From Cryptomeria japonica (lineage: Eukaryota > Streptophyta > Pinopsida > Cupressales > Cupressaceae): a stretch of 64,000 nt of DNA. The stretch lies in the NCBI RefSeq assembly GCF_030272615.1, contig NC_081409.1:470574573-470638572 (forward strand), given 5' to 3'. The notes under the pieces were generated by a model. That model worked only from the letters and a program-made list of their open reading frames with translations, did not search any database and was not told the origin of the DNA. Made by a program: the position numbers and the translations under genes. How positions within the stretch are numbered: the first letter of the stretch is position 1; every line of letters starts with the position of its first letter. This document shows, piece after piece, positions 47,395-58,190 of this stretch.

Positions 47395-50126
47395 TTAGCC
47401 TGAGTAAACCTTTCTAGTGCTTGCCATTTGATGTAAGGATTGAAAATACTTCAAAATATGCTCAGTGATTATCTTAATCTTGTCGGATGGGCTCACTTCA
47501 TTTTTAATCTTACACTCTGGGACCAATCTATGTAAAACAGTGATTGATTGATCTATAATCCCTTTATCTATGGATCCCTCCTTCATTAGTTTTTGTGATG
47601 CCATCATCATGAGTTCAGTAGGACTCATCTTTGTGATGTTTTTATTTTCAACCTGTGAGGTGTCAATTGACAATAATGATGGATCAACCATCGGTTCCCT
47701 ATCGGATTCCCCTATCTTATCTTCTGAAGATTTATCCTTTATAACCTTCTTACTTGCACTAGTAGCTTAGCCACTTGGTGCAGTCTATGTAACTATCGAT
47801 TCCTCTGTAGGAAATGTAACCTCAACCTGTACATTTGTATCCAGAGGACAATTATCCTCAATATTAGTATCATGTACAATATTAGCTTGCTCACTCTCTG
47901 TGTTAACCAGTATCTCAATATTTGTCTGTACATTTGTATTTACTGGGGGCTCAATTTCCACTATCTTAATATTTTTCAAAACTAAGGGTGAAGTACCCAT
48001 AATCTTCATTCCTTTTCCTTCAACAAGGGTATCTACAATGTCTATCTTGGTTTCTGGTGAAGTAAATAATCCTTTGTTTTCTCCAAGAAATTTAATCCAT
48101 GCTTTTTGTGTCTCCTTTATTATTTCATTTACTCTTCCTAGCATCAGACTAGTTATTCTATGTTTGCTATTGAAAACTTTTCTATCTACCACCTCAAGTG
48201 TCTTTTCTATTTCATCTAGAGCAATAGTAACACAGATAGATAATAGCTCTTGAATTTTAATATGTTTATTTCTTGCATATCTGACAGTCTTCTAGCATCT
48301 AACATATTATACAATTCAGTTGGTATTTGATTTTCTATTTCTATTAAGGCTTTCTTATAAATATCCAAGTATAATAAGACTGCTTCCTCTACCTCTCTTT
48401 TTTCATCATCCTCTAAGTGCTCATAATAAAATTGAACATTATTCAACATGCCATCTTTAGTGATTTCATCTACTAACTCTGCACAAGTTTTAGGTGGTAT
48501 GATAGTCACATTACCAGATTCAATTGCTAAGTCAATGTCTCTCTTCTTCTTCCTCTTTGTAGTACCGGATGCAGTTGAAGGTGTTGCCTTTGCTGCTTGC
48601 TTTTGTATAGGTATTTTTATTGTAACCTTCATGGTTAGTTTCTTCTTAGCTTATGCCTTTGTTTCCTCTATTTTCTTTATCACAACCCTCTTAAAATCCA
48701 ACAGCGTGTCATCCTTAGATTTTGATCCTGCAGTAATAGGCTCAATATGAACTTTAGGACTCTTCCTCTTTCTGTCTTTCTCTGGGACAGCATCAATTAG
48801 TGCTTTGATGTCCTTTGAGACCTTCTCCACAAATTTTCTTACTTTCCCTTCTTCTTTCTCTCCTTTCTTTTGGTTGAACTCTATTTCAGTCTCTTGTGTT
48901 TTCTGTTGTGCAGTACCACAGGGTTTCTCTGCCTCATCAATTGGTGCATCAATCAACATTTTTTCATAGGCATCAATAATCTGTGTATCCACCTCATAGC
49001 CCATTTCTTCAATCCAAATCTTTCAAGGCTTAACTTCTTCCATAAGTGTCTCATCCTTCTTTACCATGAATCATATGTCAATTGAATATTTTTCTACAAT
49101 ATGCTCAGGTACCCTTACCCTAGACCTCATAGATTTATGGAATGCTTTAAAATACCCCCATACCTTATCATCTCTCTAACTTCCTAAAGCAGCAATTGAC
49201 TATTTAAATTATCTCCCTACCGGGATGTCAAATGCCCATTGCCTCTTACCAAAACCGGGCATATCATTCATGAAATATAACATCAGGAAAACTATCAAGT
49301 TGCCATACCAAAATGTACCCTTCTTTTCATCCTTAATCTTCCCTAAGTTTATTAAAAACTCATCTAGCATCCAAACACATAGATCCAATTTTACATTCTC
49401 TCTCATCATTTTGTATGCAGCCAAAATGCATGAACTGGAAATAGAATTCAGTCAATTTGACTAAGTTACCTTATACCCGATGATCATGCTACCAAATTTG
49501 ATGTTTGTGTCGGTGATAGTACTCACTTTCATGGATCTTTTGTTAGATGTCACGCCAGTGATCTTTTTCACAAAATCATTTGAAACCTTCTTGTCTGGAT
49601 ATTGCCCAACTGATGGTAAGCTAGTGATTGTCTGGATGGCTTCCTTGGTGATTTTGTAAGGTTTGTTTAAAAATATAAATTCCCCATGTACTCTACTCAA
49701 AACATATCTGATTATCTCATCCTCAAATTCTGGAATATCCAGAATGTTGGTAAACCCTATGTCTTCAGCATACTTGAATGTCAGTTTGATCTTTCCTGAT
49801 TCTCCCATCAGCTCACTCATATACATGCCCTTAATTTTTGAATTTCCCAAGTCCTTGATGTGATAGTGAATATGTGCCCTAACGTCTTCTACATAGACAA
49901 CTCCCTCTGAAACATGAGAAAATGCTCCAACTGAATCTTCCCAGGTAGCCACATGTGGATACCGCTTGAAAATTGGCCTAGGGAGGTCCTTGACCTCTAC
50001 TACAGTTGGGTTTGTAATAAAAATAGGAATAGATGATGATCCTACTTCCATGTTTAAAGATATATACCTTTTCATTGCTCTCGGTGAAAACCTCCAACAA
50101 ATTCTTCTAGACGTCGGTGAAATCAC
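47395..50126 (-). pseudogene. ORF2 of the non-autonomous copia-like element, unknown function
   Basis: About 900 codons are readable on the minus strand. One frame runs from 50126 to 48216 with stops near 49461, 49200, 49020 and 48650; after a frameshift near 48200 the next frame continues to 47395. The N-terminal 330 residues look folded (PRPIFKRYPHVATWEDSVGA; GEFIFLNKPYKITKEAIQTI; WMLDEFLINLGKIKDEKKG). The middle is Lys/Glu-rich with nuclear-signal-like runs (PEKDRKRKSPK, TTKRKKKRDID). The C-terminal part is helical and acidic. No retroviral enzyme motif is present. The N-terminal pattern resembles extra ORFs of plant retroelements, with a possible distant plant-mobile-domain relation that I cannot confirm. 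The start codon is uncertain. Confidence 0.65.
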
Positions 50127-50423
50127 TCAAGAAGAAATCTGATTGCTCTGTATTGCCTTTGATAGCACTTAGTCACTCTGAATCACTCTGAAGTCGCTTT
50201 GAATGCAAGGTGATTAACAATGAAGTCAATTCGACCTTTTAACCTTGGAGAAAAACTCTAATCTTCCATTGACATAAATGACTACCGATGAAAGATACCA
50301 GATCTCACTCAGAACATATCTATGCCAGATAATCTTCTCCAATATCTAGAACATCTTCCAGAACCTCTTCTCAGGGCATATGCAACATCTTCATGAATTT
50401 TGCCTACCCCTAAGGCATCTGCC

Positions 50424-51560
50424 TCAGTTACCAGATGAGCTCCCTGTCAGTGCAGGAGCAGCCTCCTCTGCCGGATAAGTAACCGGGACATTCCCATCTA
50501 ATGATTGTTCTTTAGTCTTTCTAACCCATCTTTGAGTATGATCTTGTCGGATTTCACTAACCTTCTCTTTTCCTTTCTCATTTGATCCTCCATTACCAAC
50601 CGGTGGATTTCTGCTTCTATAGAATTTAGCAATGTGTCCAACCTCATTACATGCATAATATGTAACATTGTTCCTTTGAATTGCTTTGCTAAAACTAGTG
50701 AAATTGCTTGACCTGCACTGATTAACCATATGTCCAAATTTACCACAAGCATAGAATTTAACATTCATTTTGCAATCTTTTGTTTTATGACCATACTTAT
50801 TGCATTTGGAAAATTTACCGAGAGCAGAATCAAGGATCTGATTTGCTCTATTTCTACATTGCCTAGCTATGCGACCAAATCTATTGCAAACAAAACATCT
50901 ACCATTGAATTTATAAACATTAAATTGTCTTACCAGTGCCTTATGGTTTTGATCTTCATTAGAAGTATCAGAACTCTATCCTTGTTCAAATCCAAGTCCA
51001 CTGGAATCATCAATCTACCTTTGTCTCTTCAATAACTCATCTAGCTGTGTTGAGCTGATCTTGAATTTTTCTTTATACTCACTTGCAGTAGTAAAATATT
51101 TTCTTAGAATTATCATTTGTCTCTAAATCTCTTGTTCATTACTCTAGGATTGTACTAAATCAATTCTCAACATATTATTCTCATGAACCAACCTACCACA
51201 TTCTTCAAATTTGTTCTTCAGTGATACAGCAAGATTTTCTTCCTTATTCTTTATGTCCTCAATCTCCTTAGACATCCTCATAGTTATAACTTGCATTTCA
51301 TTTTTCATAACCATGTTCTCCTGACTTAATTTCTGACATTGTTCCTTAAGTGCATCTTTCTCTTCATCATCTTGACTTTGCAAAAAATCCTTCCTCCTAG
51401 CTTGAACAAATGATAGTCTCTCTTGTAGGACAGGAATGAATTCCTTAGTAGAATTCAATTCATCTTGTAGCTTTAAGTTCTTCAACCTTTCAACATCATA
51501 ATCTTCAAGTGTCATCTCAAGTTTCTTCTCCAAAGCCATATCCATGGATTCTGGATTCAG
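50424..51560 (-). pseudogene. ORF1: Gag-like coiled-coil protein with four zinc knuckles
   Basis: One minus-strand frame from near the primer site to 50424, with stops around 51142 and a few others. The N-terminal half (51560-51150) is a long coiled coil (LKEQCQKLSQENMVMKNEMQ; MSKEIEDIKNKEENL). The C-terminal half has four successive knuckle-like motifs at 50905-50620: CFVCNRFGRIARQC (Gly-Arg for Gly-His), CNKYGHKTKDC, ACGKFGHMVNQC and CNEVGHIAKFY (last Cys lost); the second and third lack the first Cys of CCHC as they stand. A basic tail follows. Zinc-knuckle arrays in copia elements bind genomic RNA. The normal UBN2 Gag core of the host copia (44535) is not present, so this is an unusual Gag substitute. 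Confidence 0.75.
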
Positions 51561-51600
51561 GATATTCCTCAAGCAATTAAACTTCCTCTGAGGCACAAGG

Positions 51601-51611
51601 CTCTGATACCA
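51601..51611 (-). promoter_or_regulatory. Primer-binding site, initiator Met tRNA type
   Basis: The minus strand reads TGGTATCAGAG two bases after the LTR end CCAACA, identical to the copia site at 44467. Confidence 0.93.
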
Positions 51612-51613
51612 AT

Positions 51614-52561
51614 TGTTGGAATCCAATAACATTGAGAGGGGGGTGAATCAGTGTTATACTGGATTGATTAATTTTAGCCTTATTAAACATGCATACACCA
51701 ATCGGTATGCCGGTACATACATAATTGAAAGAAGTAAATCAACCAATAAGCCAATCACATAAAAGAGAACCATAATATACATATTTATACGTGGAAAATC
51801 TCAAAGAGGAAAAACCATGGTGGGATTTGTGACACACAATATCAATCCACTGGCCATATGAAGAGATATTACAAAATATGAGGGGCCTGTACTTGCAGGA
51901 AGGCTTACAGCCTAGAGCACACTGCTCAATCATAAAAGGAGCCTCACTGACAACATAAAATTCCAGACTACAATCTGGAGAAGTAAGAACTAGAAAGATA
52001 GCATCTTTGGATACCAGAATATAGTTCTGGTTTAAGCTCTGTTTGTTCTGGTCTGAAACCCTTATTCCTTTACCAAAATAACCCTTACATGAATTTCCTC
52101 ACATGCATGATCTCTCTGATATATTTTGTATCATATTGCATTCGCATATCCATAATCTCCTATCACATGTCTATTGTATATTTCAAAATGATCTATCAAA
52201 CTGACCTATATACCCTATACAAATTTACATGCCTTATGTCGGCTTACAAATATATATACAATATCAAATTACATGTCGACCAGATAACATAAATGCATAA
52301 ACATTAAAATCAATTGTCGATGCTAGATCCAAGATATGTCGGCCTCCAATATCGATAAACTTTACTAAACCATGCCGGCATGCATTATCGGTGACCAAAT
52401 AAAACCTTCTCTCCTTCCCGTGTTGGTGTTGATGTTGGTGTAGTATCTATGAAGTGTCTGCTGGTACACAACTAAACCAAACCATGAAGTCAGAACACAA
52501 TATCATGTTGCCATCAATGACAACATAGTGAAACCAACCAATTGAGTGTAAATTGCCAACA
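51614..52561 (-). repeat. 5' LTR of the non-autonomous copia-like element
   Basis: 948 bp, TGTTGG at 51614 and CCAACA ending at 52561. It contains the ACATTGAGAGGGGGGTGAATC block common to the copia LTRs near its left end, but is otherwise distinct from the 1.5-kb host LTR. Confidence 0.9.
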
Positions 52562-52775
52562 AATATTTTAAAAAATCTTGTATTACATGCAAGAACTAAA
52601 CATGGAATTGAAATATCACTTTTTCAAGGAGAGAGTACAGGAAAAACAAGTCAGAATAGAGTATGTGACAAGCAAAGAGCAGCTAGCAGACATTTTCACA
52701 AAACTGTTGCCGAAGACAACCTTTCAGTACCTCAGAGGTAAATTAGGGGTCAGACCCCTACACAAGAAAAACTAG
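52562..52775 (+). pseudogene. Ty1/copia RNase H C-terminal fragment
   Basis: About 65 codons in frame from 52578 end with a stop at 52773-52775. They read ELKYHFFKERVQEK, RIEYVTSKEQLADIFTKLLP and FQYLRGKLGV, the conserved end of copia RNase H and the usual end of copia pol. The upstream part of RNase H, all of RT and integrase are missing: the fragment abuts the right LTR of the minus-strand insertion. It belongs to the same copia copy as the Gag at 44535. Confidence 0.92.
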
Positions 52776-53188
52776 GATGTAGGAGATGCATCAATCCAGT
52801 ATTCTTATTAAAAAAAATTCACTATGGATTGATGAAATGATGGCTGCTCTGTAGGGGCAGCAACTTAGATGAGATTTGAAGAGATGTTGAAGACAATAGC
52901 AACAGATTTGATGACCGACAATGCATATGCACCTTTGGCATTGTTGTCAAAGGGGGAGACTAAGAAATATGATTGGGGAGAAGAAATATATTATCCTAAG
53001 GAGGAGAAGATGTGTAACAAAAAGGTGGAGAATAAATGAAGATTTGGTTCTAGGTGAAGAAGAGAAGAACCGAAGGTGGAAAAGAGAAGAACTAGCAGAA
53101 GACTGAAGTGCAGCAAAGAATTTTCAGAACTGAGCAGCATAATTTTAGTTGAATATGTTGGTATTCATGTTAGTGTTGCCATCAATAC
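52776..53188 (+). other. 3' UTR of the copia element with an extra polypurine tract
   Basis: Non-coding. CAAAGGGGGAGAC at 52948-52960, preceded by GGCATTGTTGT, nearly duplicates the functional tract at 53189. Multiple polypurine tracts are described for the Sirevirus lineage of copia. Confidence 0.7.
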
Positions 53189-53201
53189 CAAAGGGGGAGA
53201 A
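53189..53201 (+). promoter_or_regulatory. Polypurine tract of the copia element
   Basis: CAAAGGGGGAGAA directly before TGTTGGCATGATTGG, the 3' LTR start. Confidence 0.92.
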
Positions 53202-54713
53202 TGTTGGCATGATTGGTATAACTGATGTAGATGAAGAATGATGACTGAACCGGTAAAGGACTATTTGTGATGACATTTTAATGAAGAGATTGAGATTGCA
53301 TGATTGGGTGACTTTGATCAGTTATTTGTGTTGTCATTGATGGAAACTAATATTTACTATGTTGTATTTTTTCATCTTAGTCTTTTTTGGTCTACTGGAA
53401 AGACCTTACCAGTAAACAAATAGGAAATTGGGAATTAGGACCTTAACCAGTAAATGAGGAAATGTTTTGATTAGATCTTGTGATTGGTGATTATTGAAGT
53501 GTTGTGGTTTGGAATGTGAGTTTGTATCATTTTAATATGTATCTGACTGGAATCGCATCATGTTTTGATTTCCAGAAGTCATGTTTATGATTTATGTCAT
53601 ATTTTTGCTAGGGTTTAAGGACTGGTAAAAGAATTCTCTTAACCGGTAATGAATTTTGGTTTGGAAGTGATCTACATCAAGTTCAAATGTTGGTGATGGC
53701 GTGGTTGGAACAACGTGAAGTGGTTGAATGATGTTTTGGTGCGACCAAGAGTGAATTTCTTGGGACTGTGCAAAGTGCTTAGTGAAATGAGCTAAGGGTT
53801 TGAAAGAGTATCAAATCGAGGTACGATGATCATTCAACAGTTGTAATTGATTTGTAATTGATTGTAATGGTCCATATGATAATTTGTAATGAGTTGTAAA
53901 GATATGTGATGATCTATGTTGTAAGTCTTAGAGTTTTGTAACCGACTAAGTTGTAAAGGTTATTTAGGTCGATACAGTTGATGTTTGTTGTGTTGGTGGT
54001 TTATGAGAAAAGTGTGAAGCTGAACCAGAGTGTGAGAGATCTGCCAGAGTGTAGCAGATTTGGAGCAGAATTGGATCTGATCAAGAAAGCAATTAAATGA
54101 TATACCCAGATCATTCAATGTTGTTCCCCAATAGTTGCAGCAGTCAAAATTCCTTAATTGGGTAGGTCCTAACAGGACTTACATTGTAAATCCCTTAACC
54201 GGGTAGCTCAACATCTAAATGTTAAATCCTCTTACGAGGTTGATCCTAACAGGTCAAAGCGCCTAACAGGGTTCATCATCTAAATCCCTTAACCGGGTGA
54301 CTCCTAACAGGGTCTGCTCCTAACAGGGCATCTTTGTAAGCTCCAAACTAGGCTAGGCTACTAACAGAGCACATTCTGAAAGAGTGCACAATTTTTGTGG
54401 GTACCAATTCCCATCGTGGTTTTTCCCCATTTGGGTTTCCACATGAAAAACATGGTGTTCATGTGGTGAATGTTTTTATGTGTTGTTATATTTTATTTTC
54501 AATTAATGCATGGTTAATGAACACTTAATGTCCAAAATTGATAAATCAGTTTAGAAGATGATTATCACTAGATACCGGTACTGGTAAATGGTTTTTTTGT
54601 TGGTTATTGTTTGATTTGGTGAAATTTTTATAAGGTTGAGTTTCATATTTGAATTTGTTGTTAATACAGATCACCCCCCCTCTCAATATTAACTAGATCC
54701 TCTAAGATTAACA
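53202..54713 (+). repeat. 3' LTR of the copia element
   Basis: 1,512 bp from TGTTGGCATG to GATTAACA. The right two-thirds align with 43437-44464. The decamer series (54140-54360) is conserved. Downstream begins a chromovirus LTR fragment, so the copia element inserted into that LTR; its left flank was later lost with part of the 5' LTR. Confidence 0.92.
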
Positions 54714-55426
54714 GTATCACATTATATTTATAGAATGGAAGAAATATCCTTAAGTGTATTTGTAAATGAAATTGAATGGATTTATATTATGGCTTAATTG
54801 TATTGGTTGAAATTGAATTCTATCAAATGACTAGGATGTTATTGAAATGAGAAGGAACCTTAACGAATGGATTAGTAAAGATGGAATATACCTATGCATT
54901 AGGATTGTATTATCATGGAAAAGGATAAAGAGCATGTAGATAGGAAATGTTGGGTTAAGACACATTTGGATTTGGTGCATAAAAAGAATGTAGATCTAAG
55001 GGGGTTAGTCTTGCATTAAAATGGTTAAATGTATCATGCTAGAAAGATGTTAGAATAGTGTGCTTATCATATTGGATAAATATCATGGTAGATTGCATAT
55101 CTCATGGTTAGGAAATGGATATAATGATTTAAGTTAGAATGGAATGTGATTATCATGTGAGTAGGATGACATTATGATATATAATTAAGTAATGACATTG
55201 AAGTACCCTAGGGAAATATTAATGTTGCTTATGTTTATTTCCGCTCAAGCATAAATTAATGAAATGTGTAATGATGCATGTTCATAATGGTTAATTGGTT
55301 AATGAATGTAATTAGATAGAGTTATATACTACATTAGTTGAACATAGATGTTAAATAAAAAAATATTTATCTCCATTAGTATGTTAGATGCCTTAGTTTT
55401 TCTAGGGTATTTTGGTAGGCATTACA
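54714..55426 (+). repeat. Chromovirus-type LTR fragment
   Basis: Reverse complement of the beginning of the LTR at 59385: it ends TTTTGGTAGGCATTACA, and its interior (for example GGATTTGGTGCATAAAAAGA near 54975) matches reverse-strand sequence near 59815-59835. Only about 0.7 kb remains; the left side is cut by the copia insertion. Confidence 0.8.
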
Positions 55427-56399
55427 GAAATATTGCAAATACTAAAATAAAATGATGGAAGTATATACCTCAGATCTGCAATGACTGATAATGATACTTT
55501 TCTTCTTGAATGTAATCACATATGTTGTATGAAATGGAATGAACATAAAAAAACCCTAATCACACACATGCTTTCATATGAATGTTGTAATTTGCTCCAC
55601 AATTGTTGAATCAAAATGGTTGATATAGACTTGATGAATGCTTACTTTTTTGATTGAAGACTTCACATAACCTACACATTCACTACACAAGAGGCTCCTT
55701 AAATTACTAGAGTTGTTGGTCCCTTCAAATGAGGAAAGGAAGGTAATATGTATGAAATCCTAACTTTGTTTTTGATCATAGGCCAACCTAGAATTGATAT
55801 ATTTTGCACAAAGCTAGATTTAAACATTATAATACTGCCAAAACATGATCCCGAAATTCAGGGAGAAAAAGTTGGGCGACCAATTTTTTTCCAAATTTTT
55901 AGGGATGCAAGGTATCGTGATTATAAGGTGATCCCTAACTCAATGCAACAATTCAAGGTGTTTAGATATGTGAAATTGGGCCTTGAAGATCGAAATAGGA
56001 CCTAATTAGGGCTTTGATGAATTAATTGATTAAAACGATAAAATAAGAAGGGGCACACTTAGGGTTAAGGGCCCAATTTTATGATATGGAGTGATAAAAG
56101 AGGACTTTAGATTTAATTAAATGCTTAAATGGAATTTCAAATGCAGAATGCAACACATTAAGGCAGATGCTAACCTAAGCATGAAATTGTACCACCCAAT
56201 TAAGGTTGTACAATTTACAACACTACACAAACAAGTAATTCTCTCATCCACCTTGAAACTTATCCATTAAGGGTTGAGGTATGTGTGATAATCACAAGCA
56301 TATTGATCCATGACTAGAAGGTTTGAATAGGATCTTTTCAAATGAACATGCCAAAATAGACACCCAAAACACACTTGCCCTAGAACTTCATGAAAACAT
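55427..56399. other. Unassigned region
   Basis: No trustworthy coding sequence. An open stretch at 55748-56005 has no family features. No primer site follows the LTR terminus at 55426, so the LTR fragment is not a 5' LTR with an attached internal region, or that region is too decayed to see. Confidence 0.4.
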
Positions 56400-56879
56400 C
56401 CCAAAAATAGAAAATAAAAACCAAGATCATGAACCATCATCGCTCCTCTAATCCCTTCTGGATATCCTTGAGTAGCATAGGAACGTGATCAAATACAAAA
56501 CAAAGAAAGATAAGACTCACTTGACCAAATAATTAAACAACTATATTGATCTTTTTGTCTATGTTAAGTGTTTGTTTGATGATCATGATGATGTCTGGTT
56601 CCAGAAACGAAGTCCCCCATACAAGATCGATCCATCTACTTTTGAGCATACTACACCTTGTATAAGACAAATGATAATTGATCGGAATTGATGATGTTTG
56701 ATTTGACAATCAGATCAGTTTGATTGTGAACTAGTTTGGATAATTTGTCTATTCTTGTGTGATTGGTTAAGCAATATTTTTTTCTATTTTTTGTGTTTGT
56801 GTTTGCTTAAATGTCCACCTGTACAAGGAATAGTTAATTATGGATGGTTAAAAGATGGATCTTTTTGGGTTTTGGAGGT

Positions 56880-57260
56880 TTTTTAATTTTTAGGATTTTC
56901 TAAGATTATTCAAAAAAAAATTTAAAAAAATTAGCACTCTTTATGATTTTTAAAGATTTTTTCAAGACTTTTTTAGATTTTAAAGGATTTTTTAGGACAT
57001 TTTCTAATTTTTAGAGATTTTTTTAAGATGTTTTCTAATTTTTCAGGGATTTTTTAAGGACTTTTTCTTATTTTTCCGGATTTTTTCAAGACATTTTATA
57101 ATTTATAGGGATTTTTTAGGATTTTTTTTTATTTTTAGGATTTTTTTGTTTTTTAGGGATTTTTTAAGACATTTTCTAATTTTTATTTAGGACTTTTTTA
57201 CAATTTTTTGGGATTTTTTGGATTTTTTTTTAGGACTTTCTCTTATTTTTTAGGATTTTT
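56880..57260 (-). repeat. T-rich periodic array
   Basis: Diverged units of GGATTTTTTAAGACATTTTC type on the plus strand, about 30 bp each, counterpart of 8030-8210 and 39385-39655. Confidence 0.8.
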
Positions 57261-57843
57261 TAAAGAAGTATTTGTTTGCCCCTAGTGTCTAGCAAGGCAA
57301 GGGACACTATGAACAAAAGTACAAACTAGTAGGATGGAAATAAACTGGGGAAATATAAAGGGAACTTATTATGGAGTTGGAGTTGATTTGGTTTCTAAAG
57401 ACTATCTCATGATGGGATAACATGTTTATCCAAGCTAAGGGATTGTATATGGTAATGTAAGGTGATGAAATGGTGCATTGAACGACATGTGATCTATATT
57501 AATGGACATATTAAGAGGTTTATAAAAACATGTTTTACATTTTTTTGTCCTTAGTTTTGATCAAGATCAAGGGATGGAGATAGGATAAGAATTATCAAAG
57601 GTGATAATGGATGATGGAAGCAAGGAATAGATAAGGCTATGGGCTGAAGAGTGTGGGTAAGGTGAAGTAAATAGGATGCATGATTGTTATGGGGATCCCT
57701 AGCCTTGTCAAGATCAAAGGTGGAAAAGGGAATAGGGATGTAGATAGGATGATGGCTAGTGGAAGATGAGAGATAATGGAGGATGTGGTGGGTAAGATAG
57801 TGTGGATGATACTTTCCCCCAAGTGTAAAGTGGAAGAGGATGA

Positions 57844-57904
57844 TGCATGCTTGCCAGTTTTTCATAATGGTGTTTGTGCAAAGAGCTTGTTTTCTAGGTT
57901 TTCA
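57844..57904 (-). promoter_or_regulatory. Two copies of the conserved GTGAAAACCTGG-type motif
   Basis: GCATGCTTGCCAGTTTTTCAT and TTGTTTTCTAGGTTTTCAC on the plus strand, spaced about 40 bp as in 8851-8912. Confidence 0.55.
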
Positions 57905-58190
57905 CTATAGGGTTGATTATTTGTTTTTACTTTTTTGCATGTTTGTCAAGTTTTCATCAAGGTGGAAAATTTTTCACTTTTTTTTAATTTATTTTTATTT
58001 TTTGACTTTTTGGAAGATAATGGATCAATGATAGGAGATGCAGGAAGAACTCAAGCATATAATTGTTTTAATGGTACCCTTTAAATATGTGCTACAATGG
58101 ACCATAGCTATTAGAGGTATGATCAAAGACATTGGTAGGATGATAGATAAGAAGATGAGATGGATGATTGGATGCAACTAGGATAAGGAT

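Larger units (their letters stand above)
45850..52561 (-). mobile_element. Non-autonomous copia-like element inside the copia element
   Basis: Minus-strand element with 5' LTR 51614-52561, Met-tRNA primer site 51601-51611, two decayed ORFs (51560-50424 and 50126-47395), two polypurine tracts (46774-46787 and 46597-46610) and a truncated 3' LTR (45850-46596). It has no RT, RNase H or integrase. Primer site and the block GTTGCCATCAATnCCAAAGG before the 3' LTR match the surrounding copia element, so the host family is the likely helper. The left side lost about 170 bp of LTR together with most of the host pol. A 5-bp target duplication can therefore not be checked (right flank AATAT). Confidence 0.88.

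Noticed and set aside
55748-56005. ORF of 85 codons
   Set aside because: No family features, AT-rich, flanked by non-coding debris.
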